64,000 nt of DNA, taken from F1-120-MAGs238 sp964484185 (lineage in GTDB: Bacteria; Planctomycetota; Phycisphaerae; Phycisphaerales; UBA1924). The DNA lies in the NCBI GenBank assembly GCA_964484185.1, contig CAZAEQ010000005.1:62001-126000 (forward strand), written 5' to 3'. Below the pieces are notes generated by a model, which searched no databases, was not told the DNA's origin, and worked only from the letters and a program-made list of their open reading frames with translations. Numbering within the stretch: the stretch's first letter is position 1; each line of letters opens with the position of its first letter. Of this stretch, positions 43,452 to 52,808 are shown piece after piece. Made by a program: the position numbers and the translations under genes.

Positions 43452-44864
43452 ATGATTCGGTCACGGATTCGGTCACATTTCAGCGCCATATCGGCTCGAA
43501 GCCTCGTACTGATCGGACTGCAGGCGGCCTTCGCGCCACTCATCGCTGCCGCTCAAGACCTGTCGCTTCCGGGCCCATATCCCGCCAGCACTCGCACGGT
43601 CACAGTGACTCGAAGCAATGCAACGACCTTTTCTGCGACCATGTATTACCCTGGCGCTTCAGCCAGCGCTTCAGCACCCTTTCACCCTGCTTGCCCCGCG
43701 GCCCCGATTATCACGTTCGGTCACGGATTTTTTCAGCCTGTTTCGGCATATGCATCCACACTCTCGCACCTTGCCACACATGGCTACGTTGTGATCGCGA
43801 CCACCAGTGAAAGCGGCCTGCTGCCAAATCACAGCAATTTTGCGGCGGATATCTCTCAGTGCATCACTTTTCTGGAGCAGCAGAACGCCCTTCCAAGTTC
43901 ATTCGTTTTTCAGCACATCGATACACAACACATCGGCATCAGTGGCCACTCGATGGGTGGCGGGGCGTCGATTCTGGCAAGCGCGAGCGATCCGAGAATT
44001 GATTGCCTTGCGACAATGGCGGCGGCAGATACCAGTCCATCTTCAGTCACCGCCGCAGCCAACGTCAATGTGCCAATGCTGCTCATCAGCGGATCATCCG
44101 ACACCATCGTGCCCCCGGCCAACAATCAGGCCCACTATTCCTCTGCACGCGCACCGAAGTCGTTTCCTCTTATCAGTGGCGGGTTTCATTGCGGATTTGA
44201 GGATTCCACATCCTTCGGCTGCGACACATCCGCAACACTTTCGCGGGCCGACCAACTTGCAATCACGCGCCGGCTGATCACGGGGTGGATGAATCTCTAT
44301 CTCAAGGCTGATCAGACCCGATGGTCAGAAATCTGGGGACCGGGTCGCACCGCCGACGCGCGAGTTTCGTGGACGAGTGATTCCGGAGTTGCGGTGACAC
44401 GAGAATCATCTTTGCCCATCGTACTTACGCAGGGCACGCCACTCCAGGTGTCGATGGTTGTCAGGAATACTTCGCCGCGAACACAACGAATCCGCGTTTT
44501 CGGCGAAACAAGTGCGCCGGGCTGGATCTTCTCCGGCCAGACATCGTTAGACCTTGCGAGTGGCGCGGCCTCAACACTGCCTCTGACGGTGACAGCACCG
44601 CTTTCGGGAGTGTTTCAGACTTCGAACCTGATCCTCTCCGCGCGTGCTGAGGGCGATGGCGGGTCGCGTTCGTGGCTGGCGGCAACTGCCACCGCATTCT
44701 GTCCCGCCGATTTCAACATGGATCAATCCACCGACTTCTTTGACTACCTTGACTTTGTCGATGCCTTTGCCTCGCACCTTCCATCATCAGATTTTAACCG
44801 TGATTGGGTAATCGATTTCTTCGACCACCTCGACTTTGTCGACGCTTTTAGTGCTGGTTGTTGA
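43452..44864 (+). CDS. Secreted alpha/beta-hydrolase (polyester/chlorophyll-esterase-like) with dockerin tail
   Basis: The 470-residue protein has a signal peptide ending at AAAQD. The catalytic domain (about 35-300) shows GHGFFQP (oxyanion region), the nucleophile elbow GHSMGGGAS, the Asp in SGSSDTIVPP and the His in SGGFHCGFED. The order and spacing match dienelactone-hydrolase-like lipases, including cutinase/PETase-like and chlorophyllase-like enzymes. A beta-sandwich (about 300-410) and the 54-residue tail (44700-44861) follow. Substrate is unknown; a polyester or lipid is plausible. The tail's second unit reads DFFDHLDF, a Tyr-to-His change. Confidence 0.87.
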   Translation: MIRSRIRSHFSAISARSLVLIGLQAAFAPLIAAAQDLSLPGPYPASTRTVTVTRSNATTFSATMYYPGASASASAPFHPACPAAPIITFGHGFFQPVSAYASTLSHLATHGYVVIATTSESGLLPNHSNFAADISQCITFLEQQNALPSSFVFQHIDTQHIGISGHSMGGGASILASASDPRIDCLATMAAADTSPSSVTAAANVNVPMLLISGSSDTIVPPANNQAHYSSARAPKSFPLISGGFHCGFEDSTSFGCDTSATLSRADQLAITRRLITGWMNLYLKADQTRWSEIWGPGRTADARVSWTSDSGVAVTRESSLPIVLTQGTPLQVSMVVRNTSPRTQRIRVFGETSAPGWIFSGQTSLDLASGAASTLPLTVTAPLSGVFQTSNLILSARAEGDGGSRSWLAATATAFCPADFNMDQSTDFFDYLDFVDAFASHLPSSDFNRDWVIDFFDHLDFVDAFSAGC

Positions 44865-44988
44865 GGAGAGGCTCATCTTCCAGCGGTTTCGGGTTCTGTT
44901 GTGCTAACCGGTATTTTCGTAAACTTATCTGTTAATGCAGTTCTTGTAATTATCGCCTTTGAGGCCGCTACCCCGGAAGGATATCACC

Positions 44989-47688
44989 ATGACATCAACA
45001 CCCATATCCAAAATTATCAATCTGACGCATTCTTTCGCTTGCTCGCTCGGGAGTGTACTGACCGCACGTTCTCACCGCGCAAACCGTAACGGTGAAGCAT
45101 GTCGTGCAGTTGCAGTTCTCGCGTGGACGCTTGCAATTGTCCTGAGTGTCGCTGCGGTTCGCCCCGCTTCGGGTCAGTGCGGCTGGCTTCCGGGAGAGGG
45201 GCTTCCTGGTCTGGACCCATTCGGCGCCGACCAATTGGTTGCGTGGGACCCCGATGGAGTCGGCCCCCAGACAACAGTTCTTGTAGCGTCAGGCGGTTTC
45301 ACCGTCGCAGGGAACGGGTTTGCAAACCACATTGCGATCTGGGATCCCGCCACTGGCCAATGGTCAGCTTTCGGTTCGGGAATAGAAGGTGCAATTTACA
45401 AGCTTCTCTCGCTACCCAATGGAGATCTCATCGCTGCCGGCCGCTTTAGCGAAACTGAGGGCGGCGTGCAGCACAGTGTCGCTCGCTGGAATGGATCAGG
45501 CTGGACCTCGATCGGACCTTCGCTTACAGATGATGTCTATTCCCTGGCGGTCATGCCTAATGGCGACCTCGTCGCCGGCGCACATTCTCCACAGACCGGC
45601 GCTGTCAACGTCTTTCGATGGGATGGCACGCTGTGGACTCCGCTCGGTTCCGGCATGAACGGTCGTGTCCGCGCGCTGGCAGTGCTGCAATCCGGCGAAC
45701 TGGTCGCCGGTGGCGAATTCACTACCGCCGGAGGCGTCACGGCGCGTCGCGTTGCAAAGTGGAACGGCACCACCTGGTCCTCAATGTCCAGCAGCGGCAT
45801 GAGCAGCAATGTTTATGCGCTGGTGGTCCTGCCCAACGGCAATCTCGTTGCAGGCGGCGCTTTTACCCAGGCCGGGAGCCTGGTGATACACCATGTCTCC
45901 AGATGGAACGGAACATCTTGGAACCTTATGGGCGGGGGGTTGAATGACGATGTCTATTCACTTGCGCTTATGCCCAATGGCGATGTGATTGCCGCGGGAA
46001 TGTTCACTGCATCAAATTCTGTGCCGATGGCACGCATCGCTCGCTGGAATGGCACGGCATGGTCCGCACTCGCCCAGGGCGTTTTTGGCGGCTCTTTCCC
46101 CGCTGCTCGCTCGCTCGCTGTCATGCCCGGCGGAGATCTCATCGCCGGCGGCAACTTTGCAACAGCCGGGACCGTCACCGCGCAGGGCATCGCCCGCTGG
46201 AACGGGTCTCTCTGGTTCACAATGGGCACCGGACTCGACAGCACCGTACTCGCGCTGGCACCTCTTGCGAACGGAGACATCATCGCTGGCGGCATGTTCA
46301 CCACCGCCGGCGGCGCCATGACCAGCCACATCGCGCGTTGCAGCGGCTCTTCCTGGAGTCCCCTCGGAACAGGCATGAACGGGACTGTTCAGTCTCTGGC
46401 CGTTCTTCAAAATGGCGATATCGTCGCGGGCGGAGAATTCACTACCGCTGGCGGAAACACAACGGACCACATTGCCCGTTGGGATGGCTCAAACTGGCAG
46501 GACATGGGCGGTGGAATCAACGGCAGTGTGAATGCCCTCGTGCTGATGCCCAATGGAGATCTCGTTGCTGCGGGCGCGTTTTCCTCCGCGGGTGGCAATA
46601 CGGCCTTGGGCATCGCTCGCTGGGATGGCGCCACATGGTCCGCCATCGGTTCTGGTGCCCTCGGTATCAATTCAATGGTCGTGCTTCCCAACGGAGATCT
46701 GGTTGTGGGTGGGTCATTTACCGATGTTGGCGGTACGCCTGCGGATCGCGTTGCTCGATGGAACGGTTCCGTTTGGGCGCCGCTGGGTCTGGGAATGAAC
46801 CAGGAGGTCACTGAATTAGCTCTTTTGTCCAATGGTGATCTGATCGCCGCTGGGTTCTTCACAACCGCTGATGCCATCGCCGCGAATCAGATCGCAAGTT
46901 GGAATGGCATCGCGTGGTCCCCCTTAGGTTCAGGATTAGACGATGTTGCAATGACGCTTGCAGCACTCCCCAGCGGCGTGCTCGTCGCCGGCGGCAACTT
47001 CATGAATGCAGGTGGCATGCCTGCAAGCAAGATCGCATGGTGGAATGGTGCGAGTTGGGCTCCCCTCGGGTCCGGCGCAGATGGCGTCGTTGCCGCACTT
47101 GCGGTGCAGTCGGATGGAACACTTGCTGCAGGCGGGACTTTCACGACTGCAGGCGGACTGCTCTCAGCTCGATTTGCACGCTATGAATTGTCGGGAACCC
47201 CGCCCGTGATTGTGACACAGCCACAGCCTGCCTTTCTATGTCCAACTGGTTCGGTCGACGTAACTGTCTCTTGCGGACCGGGCTCGTTCAACTACCTATG
47301 GCAGTGGCAGCCCGCCCCTGGTGCAGCGTGGCTGAACGTCATCGACGGTCTCAATGTCGATCCACTGGGAGGGACTGTTCAATTCATCGCCCTGAACTCC
47401 AGTACCAGCACCGTCACGGTCTCTTCCGGCGGCTCAGGTACAGCGCAATCGCACTGGGAGAAACGATGCATTGTCTCCAGTTCCTGCGGCAGTACAACGA
47501 GCGATTCCGCGATGCTGGTCCATTGTCCGGCGGATGTTAACTGCGATGCCGCAATAGACTTCTTTGATTATCTCGACTTCGTCGACGCGTTCAGCTCGCA
47601 AGATCCTGCCGCGGACTTCAACCAGGACAGCAGCATCGACTTCTTCGACTACCTCGATTTTGTCGATGCTTTTAGCATTGGTTGCTGA
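44989..47688 (+). CDS. Secreted 14-repeat protein (probable double beta-propeller) with Ig-like domain and dockerin tail
   Basis: The 899-residue protein has a long N-terminus with a signal peptide or anchor near residues 40-60. From about residue 83 to 735 it carries fourteen repeats of about 47 residues with the core pattern PNGDLVAGGxFTTAGGxxxxxIARWNG and SPLGSGMNGxV. Fourteen blades fit two seven-bladed propellers. An Ig-like region (about 740-840) and the 54-residue dockerin tail (47524-47685) follow. No catalytic motif is seen; adhesion or binding is likely. GGAAGG precedes the ATG at 44989. Confidence 0.87.
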   Translation: MTSTPISKIINLTHSFACSLGSVLTARSHRANRNGEACRAVAVLAWTLAIVLSVAAVRPASGQCGWLPGEGLPGLDPFGADQLVAWDPDGVGPQTTVLVASGGFTVAGNGFANHIAIWDPATGQWSAFGSGIEGAIYKLLSLPNGDLIAAGRFSETEGGVQHSVARWNGSGWTSIGPSLTDDVYSLAVMPNGDLVAGAHSPQTGAVNVFRWDGTLWTPLGSGMNGRVRALAVLQSGELVAGGEFTTAGGVTARRVAKWNGTTWSSMSSSGMSSNVYALVVLPNGNLVAGGAFTQAGSLVIHHVSRWNGTSWNLMGGGLNDDVYSLALMPNGDVIAAGMFTASNSVPMARIARWNGTAWSALAQGVFGGSFPAARSLAVMPGGDLIAGGNFATAGTVTAQGIARWNGSLWFTMGTGLDSTVLALAPLANGDIIAGGMFTTAGGAMTSHIARCSGSSWSPLGTGMNGTVQSLAVLQNGDIVAGGEFTTAGGNTTDHIARWDGSNWQDMGGGINGSVNALVLMPNGDLVAAGAFSSAGGNTALGIARWDGATWSAIGSGALGINSMVVLPNGDLVVGGSFTDVGGTPADRVARWNGSVWAPLGLGMNQEVTELALLSNGDLIAAGFFTTADAIAANQIASWNGIAWSPLGSGLDDVAMTLAALPSGVLVAGGNFMNAGGMPASKIAWWNGASWAPLGSGADGVVAALAVQSDGTLAAGGTFTTAGGLLSARFARYELSGTPPVIVTQPQPAFLCPTGSVDVTVSCGPGSFNYLWQWQPAPGAAWLNVIDGLNVDPLGGTVQFIALNSSTSTVTVSSGGSGTAQSHWEKRCIVSSSCGSTTSDSAMLVHCPADVNCDAAIDFFDYLDFVDAFSSQDPAADFNQDSSIDFFDYLDFVDAFSIGC
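45233..47190 (+). repeat. Fourteen 141-bp imperfect coding repeats
   Basis: The stretch coding the propeller repeats consists of fourteen about 141-bp units with conserved PNGD and ARWNG codons. Divergence between units is substantial, so it is an old protein-level repeat rather than a recent tandem duplication. Confidence 0.85.
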
Positions 47689-47924
47689 ACCTCGATGCAA
47701 GAATTTTCCTTCAATAACCGGCGAAAGGCTGGTGTTATTTTACTTCTTTTGAGCGTACTCACCTCAGAAATGGTGTCTGCTCTGACTTCGCCATACCCGC
47801 TGCTCAGGAAGTAGAACTTCCCGCGTTTTGGTAGTCCGGGCGACAACGTGCAATTTCTAGCCTGCATTGTGCTCATTCTCGCTTATTAACATGGATGCAT
47901 CCCGACTTTCCGAAAGGCCTTCAT

Positions 47925-49172
47925 ATGCCGCGTTTCTCAACTCCAACTCTCGCACTGCTTAGCGCTGCACTCCTACACGCTGTCCCAGCCACAGCCCAGC
48001 CTGCCTCACTCTCCCTTTCCAGCGGCGGCGGCGGCCCTTTCGTCCGCATTCCAGCTCATAATGACTTCAACCTCCAACAGTTCTCCGCATCCGTCTGGTT
48101 TAAACCCACCGGCCCCGGCGAAAATGGTGGCGGCACACTCATTACCAAGCCGGGAATCAATATGAGTGGAAGCAACCTGTGTTCCTGGTGGCTCGGTTGG
48201 GAAGCATCCACCGGCCGCGTCCAGGCTCTCGCAGTGCATGAATTCGGCGTCAGCGGCCGCCTCATTACCTCAGCCACAAGCGTTCCCATCGGTCAGGAAG
48301 CACACGCCGTATTTACATTCGATGGCACCACGCTTCGCCTCTACATCAATGGAGCGCTCAGTACCCAGCAACCCTTCGGATTCACCGGTCTGTATGACAG
48401 CTCCCAGGACATTCGCATCGGCGCATTCAACCCCGGCGGCGGCTATGTTCAAAATCACTTCCAGGGCACGCTCGACGATGTCACAATCTGGAATCGCGCT
48501 CTGAGCGCAGCCGAAGTCGTCGAACTCGCTTCCTGTGAAATTCAAGGCTCAGCGCCCGGCCTCATCGCCCACATTCCATTCACCTGCAACAGACTCTCTG
48601 ACACAAGTGGTGCGGGTCATCCCGCAGTCGCAGTCAACGCAATCGCCTACGGATCGCAGGCAGCACTGCTCAGCGCGCCACCAGTCCTCTGTGATCAACT
48701 CGCAAACACAATCGCCTGCCCCACAGGCACCGCCAACATCACCGTCGTCGCGGCTGGCACCGGCACAACTGCATATCAATGGCAGTGGCAAGCGCCCCCG
48801 TTCGCCGCCAACACACCCTGGAACAATGTTGTAAATGGCAGTGTCAATGGATTGGGCACAGTCGCCGGCGCGGGCACGCAGTCACTCACAATCTCACAAC
48901 TTCCAGGCTCCTCCGGCATGCTCGACCCCGTCACCTTCGCCAAACTCCGTTGCACCGCCTCTAATTCATGCGGCAACGTCACCAGCAATGTCGCGAATCT
49001 CACCATGTGCCCCGCAGACTTCAACTGCGATGCAATCACAGACTTCTTCGACTACCTCGATTTCGTCAGCGCATTCAGCACATCAGACCCCGTCGCCGAC
49101 TTCAACGCCGACACCGTCCTCGATTTCTTCGATTACCTCGACTTCGTAAACGCCTTCGCGCAGGGCTGTTAA
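47925..49172 (+). CDS. Secreted LamG-domain protein with Ig-like and dockerin tail
   Basis: The 415-residue protein has a signal peptide ending at ATAQP. A LamG jelly roll (about 27-205) has FVRIPAHNDFNLQQFSASVWFKP and the DDVTIWNRALSAAEV ending typical of the family. An Ig-like domain (about 250-355) with YQWQWQAPP follows, then the 54-residue tail (49008-49169). In this tail Asp-to-Ser and Asp-to-Asn changes occur (VSAFS, VNAFA), the most divergent in the set. Likely a glycan binder. The ATG at 47925 has a GAAAGG Shine-Dalgarno. Confidence 0.87.
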   Translation: MPRFSTPTLALLSAALLHAVPATAQPASLSLSSGGGGPFVRIPAHNDFNLQQFSASVWFKPTGPGENGGGTLITKPGINMSGSNLCSWWLGWEASTGRVQALAVHEFGVSGRLITSATSVPIGQEAHAVFTFDGTTLRLYINGALSTQQPFGFTGLYDSSQDIRIGAFNPGGGYVQNHFQGTLDDVTIWNRALSAAEVVELASCEIQGSAPGLIAHIPFTCNRLSDTSGAGHPAVAVNAIAYGSQAALLSAPPVLCDQLANTIACPTGTANITVVAAGTGTTAYQWQWQAPPFAANTPWNNVVNGSVNGLGTVAGAGTQSLTISQLPGSSGMLDPVTFAKLRCTASNSCGNVTSNVANLTMCPADFNCDAITDFFDYLDFVSAFSTSDPVADFNADTVLDFFDYLDFVNAFAQGC

Positions 49173-49337
49173 TCTCCAGCCTTCCGTGGGCGGACCAACC
49201 GCGCTCGGATTCACGAGGTCAGATTATCGGAACTCAGTCTCCCAACTTCGGCGCTCCGCATCAAATATCACTATGTTCCACGAAGTGTCATAATTACAAT
49301 GCACGAATCGTTTCATTTCAAACGCCGGAGGATTGCG

Positions 49338-50177
49338 ATGAATAATTTGAAAAACTTGAATCACTCACGCCGTCTCCTCGCTCTCTTCGCCGCTGCTTCC
49401 ATCTCTCCCGCAGTCATGGCTCAAGCCTGCTTCACCTTCGCCGATACTTTCTCCCCTCACTCTCCTCAATGGTCCAACCTCCGCGGCAACTGGGTCTCCT
49501 CCAACGCCGAGTACTACCCGCTCGTTCCCAATAACAATCCAACCACCTACACCCATCTCCCGTTCGACTTCCGCGACTTCACTTTGAAAGTCACCGTGAT
49601 CGCGCTCGGCGACGGCGGCGTCTGGATTCGCACTGATGGCACAGGCAACAACGGCATTCTCCTCGTCCTCGGCGGCGGCGGCTACGGCCAGGGCGTTCGC
49701 AACGGAGTCGCCGGAACTCAAATCTACACACACCGAGTCGTCAACGGCAGCTACTCCTCACCAATCGGTCAGGTGAACGGCGTATTCACTCCCGGTCAGA
49801 ACTACGACATTCGAGTACGCGTCGCCGGTACTCACTACGCAGTCTATATCAACGGGTCTGCAACTCCCGCAACGCAGTTCGACGACACAACATTCGATCA
49901 CGGATTCGTCGGCCTCTACGACGACCAACCCAACACGACAACCGGAAGCGGCTTTGGCCCGCCCATGAAGTTCAGCAACTTCCGCCTCAACGGCAATCTC
50001 GTCGATTGCATCTGCTCTGCCGACTTCAACCACGATGGCATCATCGATTTCTTCGACTACCTCGATTTCGTCGATGCCTTCAGCACAAACTCCCCATCAA
50101 GCGACTACAACGGCGATGAAGTTATCGATTTCTTTGATTATCTCGACTTCGTAGATGTATTCAGTGCCGGTTGCTAA
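49338..50177 (+). CDS. Secreted concanavalin-like (DUF1080/LamG-type) protein with dockerin tail
   Basis: The 279-residue protein has a signal peptide ending at VMAQA. The body (about 28-220) is a jelly roll with FTLKVTVIALGDGGVWIRTDG and YDIRVRVAGTHYAVYING, as in DUF1080 and 3-keto-glycoside hydrolase-like folds. The 54-residue tail (50013-50174) ends DVFSAGC. GGAGG precedes the ATG at 49338. It overlaps the frame of the next gene only in untranslated sequence. Confidence 0.85.
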   Translation: MNNLKNLNHSRRLLALFAAASISPAVMAQACFTFADTFSPHSPQWSNLRGNWVSSNAEYYPLVPNNNPTTYTHLPFDFRDFTLKVTVIALGDGGVWIRTDGTGNNGILLVLGGGGYGQGVRNGVAGTQIYTHRVVNGSYSSPIGQVNGVFTPGQNYDIRVRVAGTHYAVYINGSATPATQFDDTTFDHGFVGLYDDQPNTTTGSGFGPPMKFSNFRLNGNLVDCICSADFNHDGIIDFFDYLDFVDAFSTNSPSSDYNGDEVIDFFDYLDFVDVFSAGC

Positions 50178-50269
50178 ACAATTTCCTCGCATTTCCACGC
50201 CTGTTTCACTACAATCCACCCTCGTGGCCAATGCGCACATTCGCGTGCTGGCCCAGGAGCAGTATCTAC

Positions 50270-52807
50270 ATGTTTACCCCGTTTTGCACTCGGAACACTC
50301 ACCGTTCCGTATTCTCAACATTGTTCTTCTTGTCCAGCGCTCTGACCTGCAGCGCGCAGCTCAATCGCCCCCACCAGGACGAAATCATCTATCAGATCAT
50401 GCCCATCGCCTGGCGCGACTCCAACAACGATGCCCAGCGTTTCGGCGATTTCGGCGGCCTCTCTTCCGCTGCCTCCCTCGACTACCTCCAAAACCTCGGC
50501 GTCACGATGATCTACCTGCAGCCGATCTTCCCCTCAAACGCCTACCACGGATATCAACACGGTCCGGGCGACCAGCTCAGCACGCGCTTCGGCACCCAAG
50601 CTCAACTCCAGACCCTCATCGATTCCGCCCACTCCCGCGGCATAAAGATCATCCTCGACTACGTCGCATACGGCATCAGCCACAATTCAACCTTCTATTC
50701 CTCCGCATTCAACAACCCTTCCAGCACCTACGACTCCTGGCTCGCCTTCACCAACACACAGAACACGCAATACACCGGCAGTGTGTATAACTCGTGGAAT
50801 GGCAGCAGCGTCGGGTTCATTCACTGGAATCTTGCAACACCAAACGCAGTGACCACAGTCGCCAACTGGGCCGCCAAGTGGCTCGATCCTAACAACGATG
50901 GCGACACCAGCGATGGCGTCGACGGCTTCCGCCTCGATCACATCTACGCCAACGCGCCCGAAGGCTGGGGCGCGAACATCGCCTTCTGGCAATCCTTCTG
51001 CACAACGCTTCGCACCATCAAACCCGGCATCCTCATCTTCGGTGAACATGGCGATTGGGGCAGCTACGGCACAGAAGTGCTGACTCCCACCGGCTTCGAT
51101 GCCGTTCTCACCAAGCCTTTCGAGTTCGCCGCCCGCGATGCCGTAAACAACGAACTGGCTGCTGGCCTTTACTCCAGTGTCGCTTCAACTCTCGCGGCCA
51201 CTCCCGCTGGCAAACTCGTGATCGCTCAAACCAACGATCACGATTCCGACCGTCTCGCCTCCTTCCTCGGCTCTAGCAATTCCAAGCAAAAAACCGCCGC
51301 CGCGGTCCTCTTCACGCAGCCTTTTCCGCCCAACATCTATTACGGCGATGAGCTCGGCATGCGCGGCATCAAAGGCAACTGGGGCAGCGATGCCAACGAC
51401 ATCCCCATGCGCGAACCCTTCAAGTGGTTCGCGGTCCATGCCGCCCCGATGAGCAATTACTGGATCCTCAACTCTTCTGCCTACAACAATCGCACATCGC
51501 AAAACAACGATGGCCGCAGTGTGCAGGAGCAGCAGGGGGTCTCAACCTCAGTCCTCGAAACCTATCGCAGCCTCATCTCAATCCGCCGCAACAACATCGC
51601 ACTCCGTCACGGCGGCTACTCACCTGTCACCAACACCTCGACACGCGTGTACTCCTTCGTCCGCACCCACAACGACCAGAAAATATTCGTCGCCATCAAC
51701 CTCGGCAGCGCAGGCGTCACGCCCTCCTTCGACCTCAGCAACTTCGACATCCCCGGCAACACAACCACACCCCTCAACCTCGTCACCAACACCTCACTCG
51801 CACCAATTACCACTGCAAACCGCGCTGCCTACTCCGTCAATCTCCCCGGATACTCATACATCATCGCGACCGTCAACTTCACCACGCCACCGCCATCGAC
51901 GATCGACGGCCGTGACATCCCGCTCGACGCCGGCAGCTCCGGCCTCCTCGCAACCCAATCCTGCGCCACCAGTCTCGGCGACAACATTGGCGAACTCAAT
52001 CAGCTCTTCGTTCTGCCGCAATCCGACGGCCTCCGCATCGGCATCACCGGCAACGTCCCCACCGACGCCACCGCGCTCGCCCTCATGCTCGAATCCAATC
52101 CCGGCGGCCAGAATATTCTCGACACTTCTACGTTTGCCCCGCCACCCGCCGGCCTACAAGTCATGTCCGGAACACGTCTCGACGCCGGCTTCGCGCCTGA
52201 TCGTCTCTACTTCATGAATTTCAACAGCGGCTCGATCTACGTCGATCAGGTAAACCTCGCCGCCGCGAGCTCAACAAAGATCTACCGCGGCCAGGGCATT
52301 ACCAACAGCGGCAACGGCAACCTCACAGGCGGAACGCATTCCAACGGCCTCCTCGTAGCAGTAGACAATTCCAACACCGAAGGCATCACTGCATCAAGTG
52401 TCGCAAGCGCATCCACCGCAACCCGCGGCATAGAAATGCTCATCCCCTACGCCGACCTGGGCCTTCCAACCGCCGCCGCAGATCGCGCTGGCCGAACGGT
52501 CAAAATCTCTGCTGCCCTTGTGCGTCCCACCGGAGCGTGGTCCAACCAGGTTCTTCCTGGCGTCACATTCGGAAATGCTGAGCTCGGCATTGACCCGAAC
52601 TTCAATTCCTTTGCAGGGCTGCAATACACATCATTTACCTTCTGCCGGGCAGATTTCAACAACGATGGCGCAGCAGACTTCTTTGACTATCTCGACTTTG
52701 TTGATGCATTCAGCAGCAATCTTTCAAGCGCTGACTTCAACGCCGATGGCGCCATCGACTTCTTCGATTATCTCGATTTCGTCGATGTCTTCAGTATCGG
52801 ATGCTGA
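50270..52807 (+). CDS. Secreted GH13 alpha-amylase-family enzyme with dockerin tail
   Basis: The 845-residue protein has a signal peptide (about 1-27). The GH13 barrel (about 30-430) contains the four conserved regions: DYVAYGISHN (region I-like), DGFRLDH with nucleophile Asp, FGEHGD with the acid/base Glu, and TNDHDSDR with the third Asp. A beta-sandwich domain (about 430-560), a CBM9/DOMON-like region (about 580-785) and the 54-residue tail (52643-52804) follow. It probably acts on alpha-glucans. AGGAG sits 10 nt before ATG 50270; alternative starts at 50231 and 50171 lack a signal peptide at their start. Confidence 0.9.
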   Translation: MFTPFCTRNTHRSVFSTLFFLSSALTCSAQLNRPHQDEIIYQIMPIAWRDSNNDAQRFGDFGGLSSAASLDYLQNLGVTMIYLQPIFPSNAYHGYQHGPGDQLSTRFGTQAQLQTLIDSAHSRGIKIILDYVAYGISHNSTFYSSAFNNPSSTYDSWLAFTNTQNTQYTGSVYNSWNGSSVGFIHWNLATPNAVTTVANWAAKWLDPNNDGDTSDGVDGFRLDHIYANAPEGWGANIAFWQSFCTTLRTIKPGILIFGEHGDWGSYGTEVLTPTGFDAVLTKPFEFAARDAVNNELAAGLYSSVASTLAATPAGKLVIAQTNDHDSDRLASFLGSSNSKQKTAAAVLFTQPFPPNIYYGDELGMRGIKGNWGSDANDIPMREPFKWFAVHAAPMSNYWILNSSAYNNRTSQNNDGRSVQEQQGVSTSVLETYRSLISIRRNNIALRHGGYSPVTNTSTRVYSFVRTHNDQKIFVAINLGSAGVTPSFDLSNFDIPGNTTTPLNLVTNTSLAPITTANRAAYSVNLPGYSYIIATVNFTTPPPSTIDGRDIPLDAGSSGLLATQSCATSLGDNIGELNQLFVLPQSDGLRIGITGNVPTDATALALMLESNPGGQNILDTSTFAPPPAGLQVMSGTRLDAGFAPDRLYFMNFNSGSIYVDQVNLAAASSTKIYRGQGITNSGNGNLTGGTHSNGLLVAVDNSNTEGITASSVASASTATRGIEMLIPYADLGLPTAAADRAGRTVKISAALVRPTGAWSNQVLPGVTFGNAELGIDPNFNSFAGLQYTSFTFCRADFNNDGAADFFDYLDFVDAFSSNLSSADFNADGAIDFFDYLDFVDVFSIGC

Positions 52808-52808
52808 G

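Noticed and set aside
45233..47190. Possible microsatellite or recent tandem duplication
   Set aside because: The 141-bp units differ substantially in sequence and are best explained as protein propeller blades.
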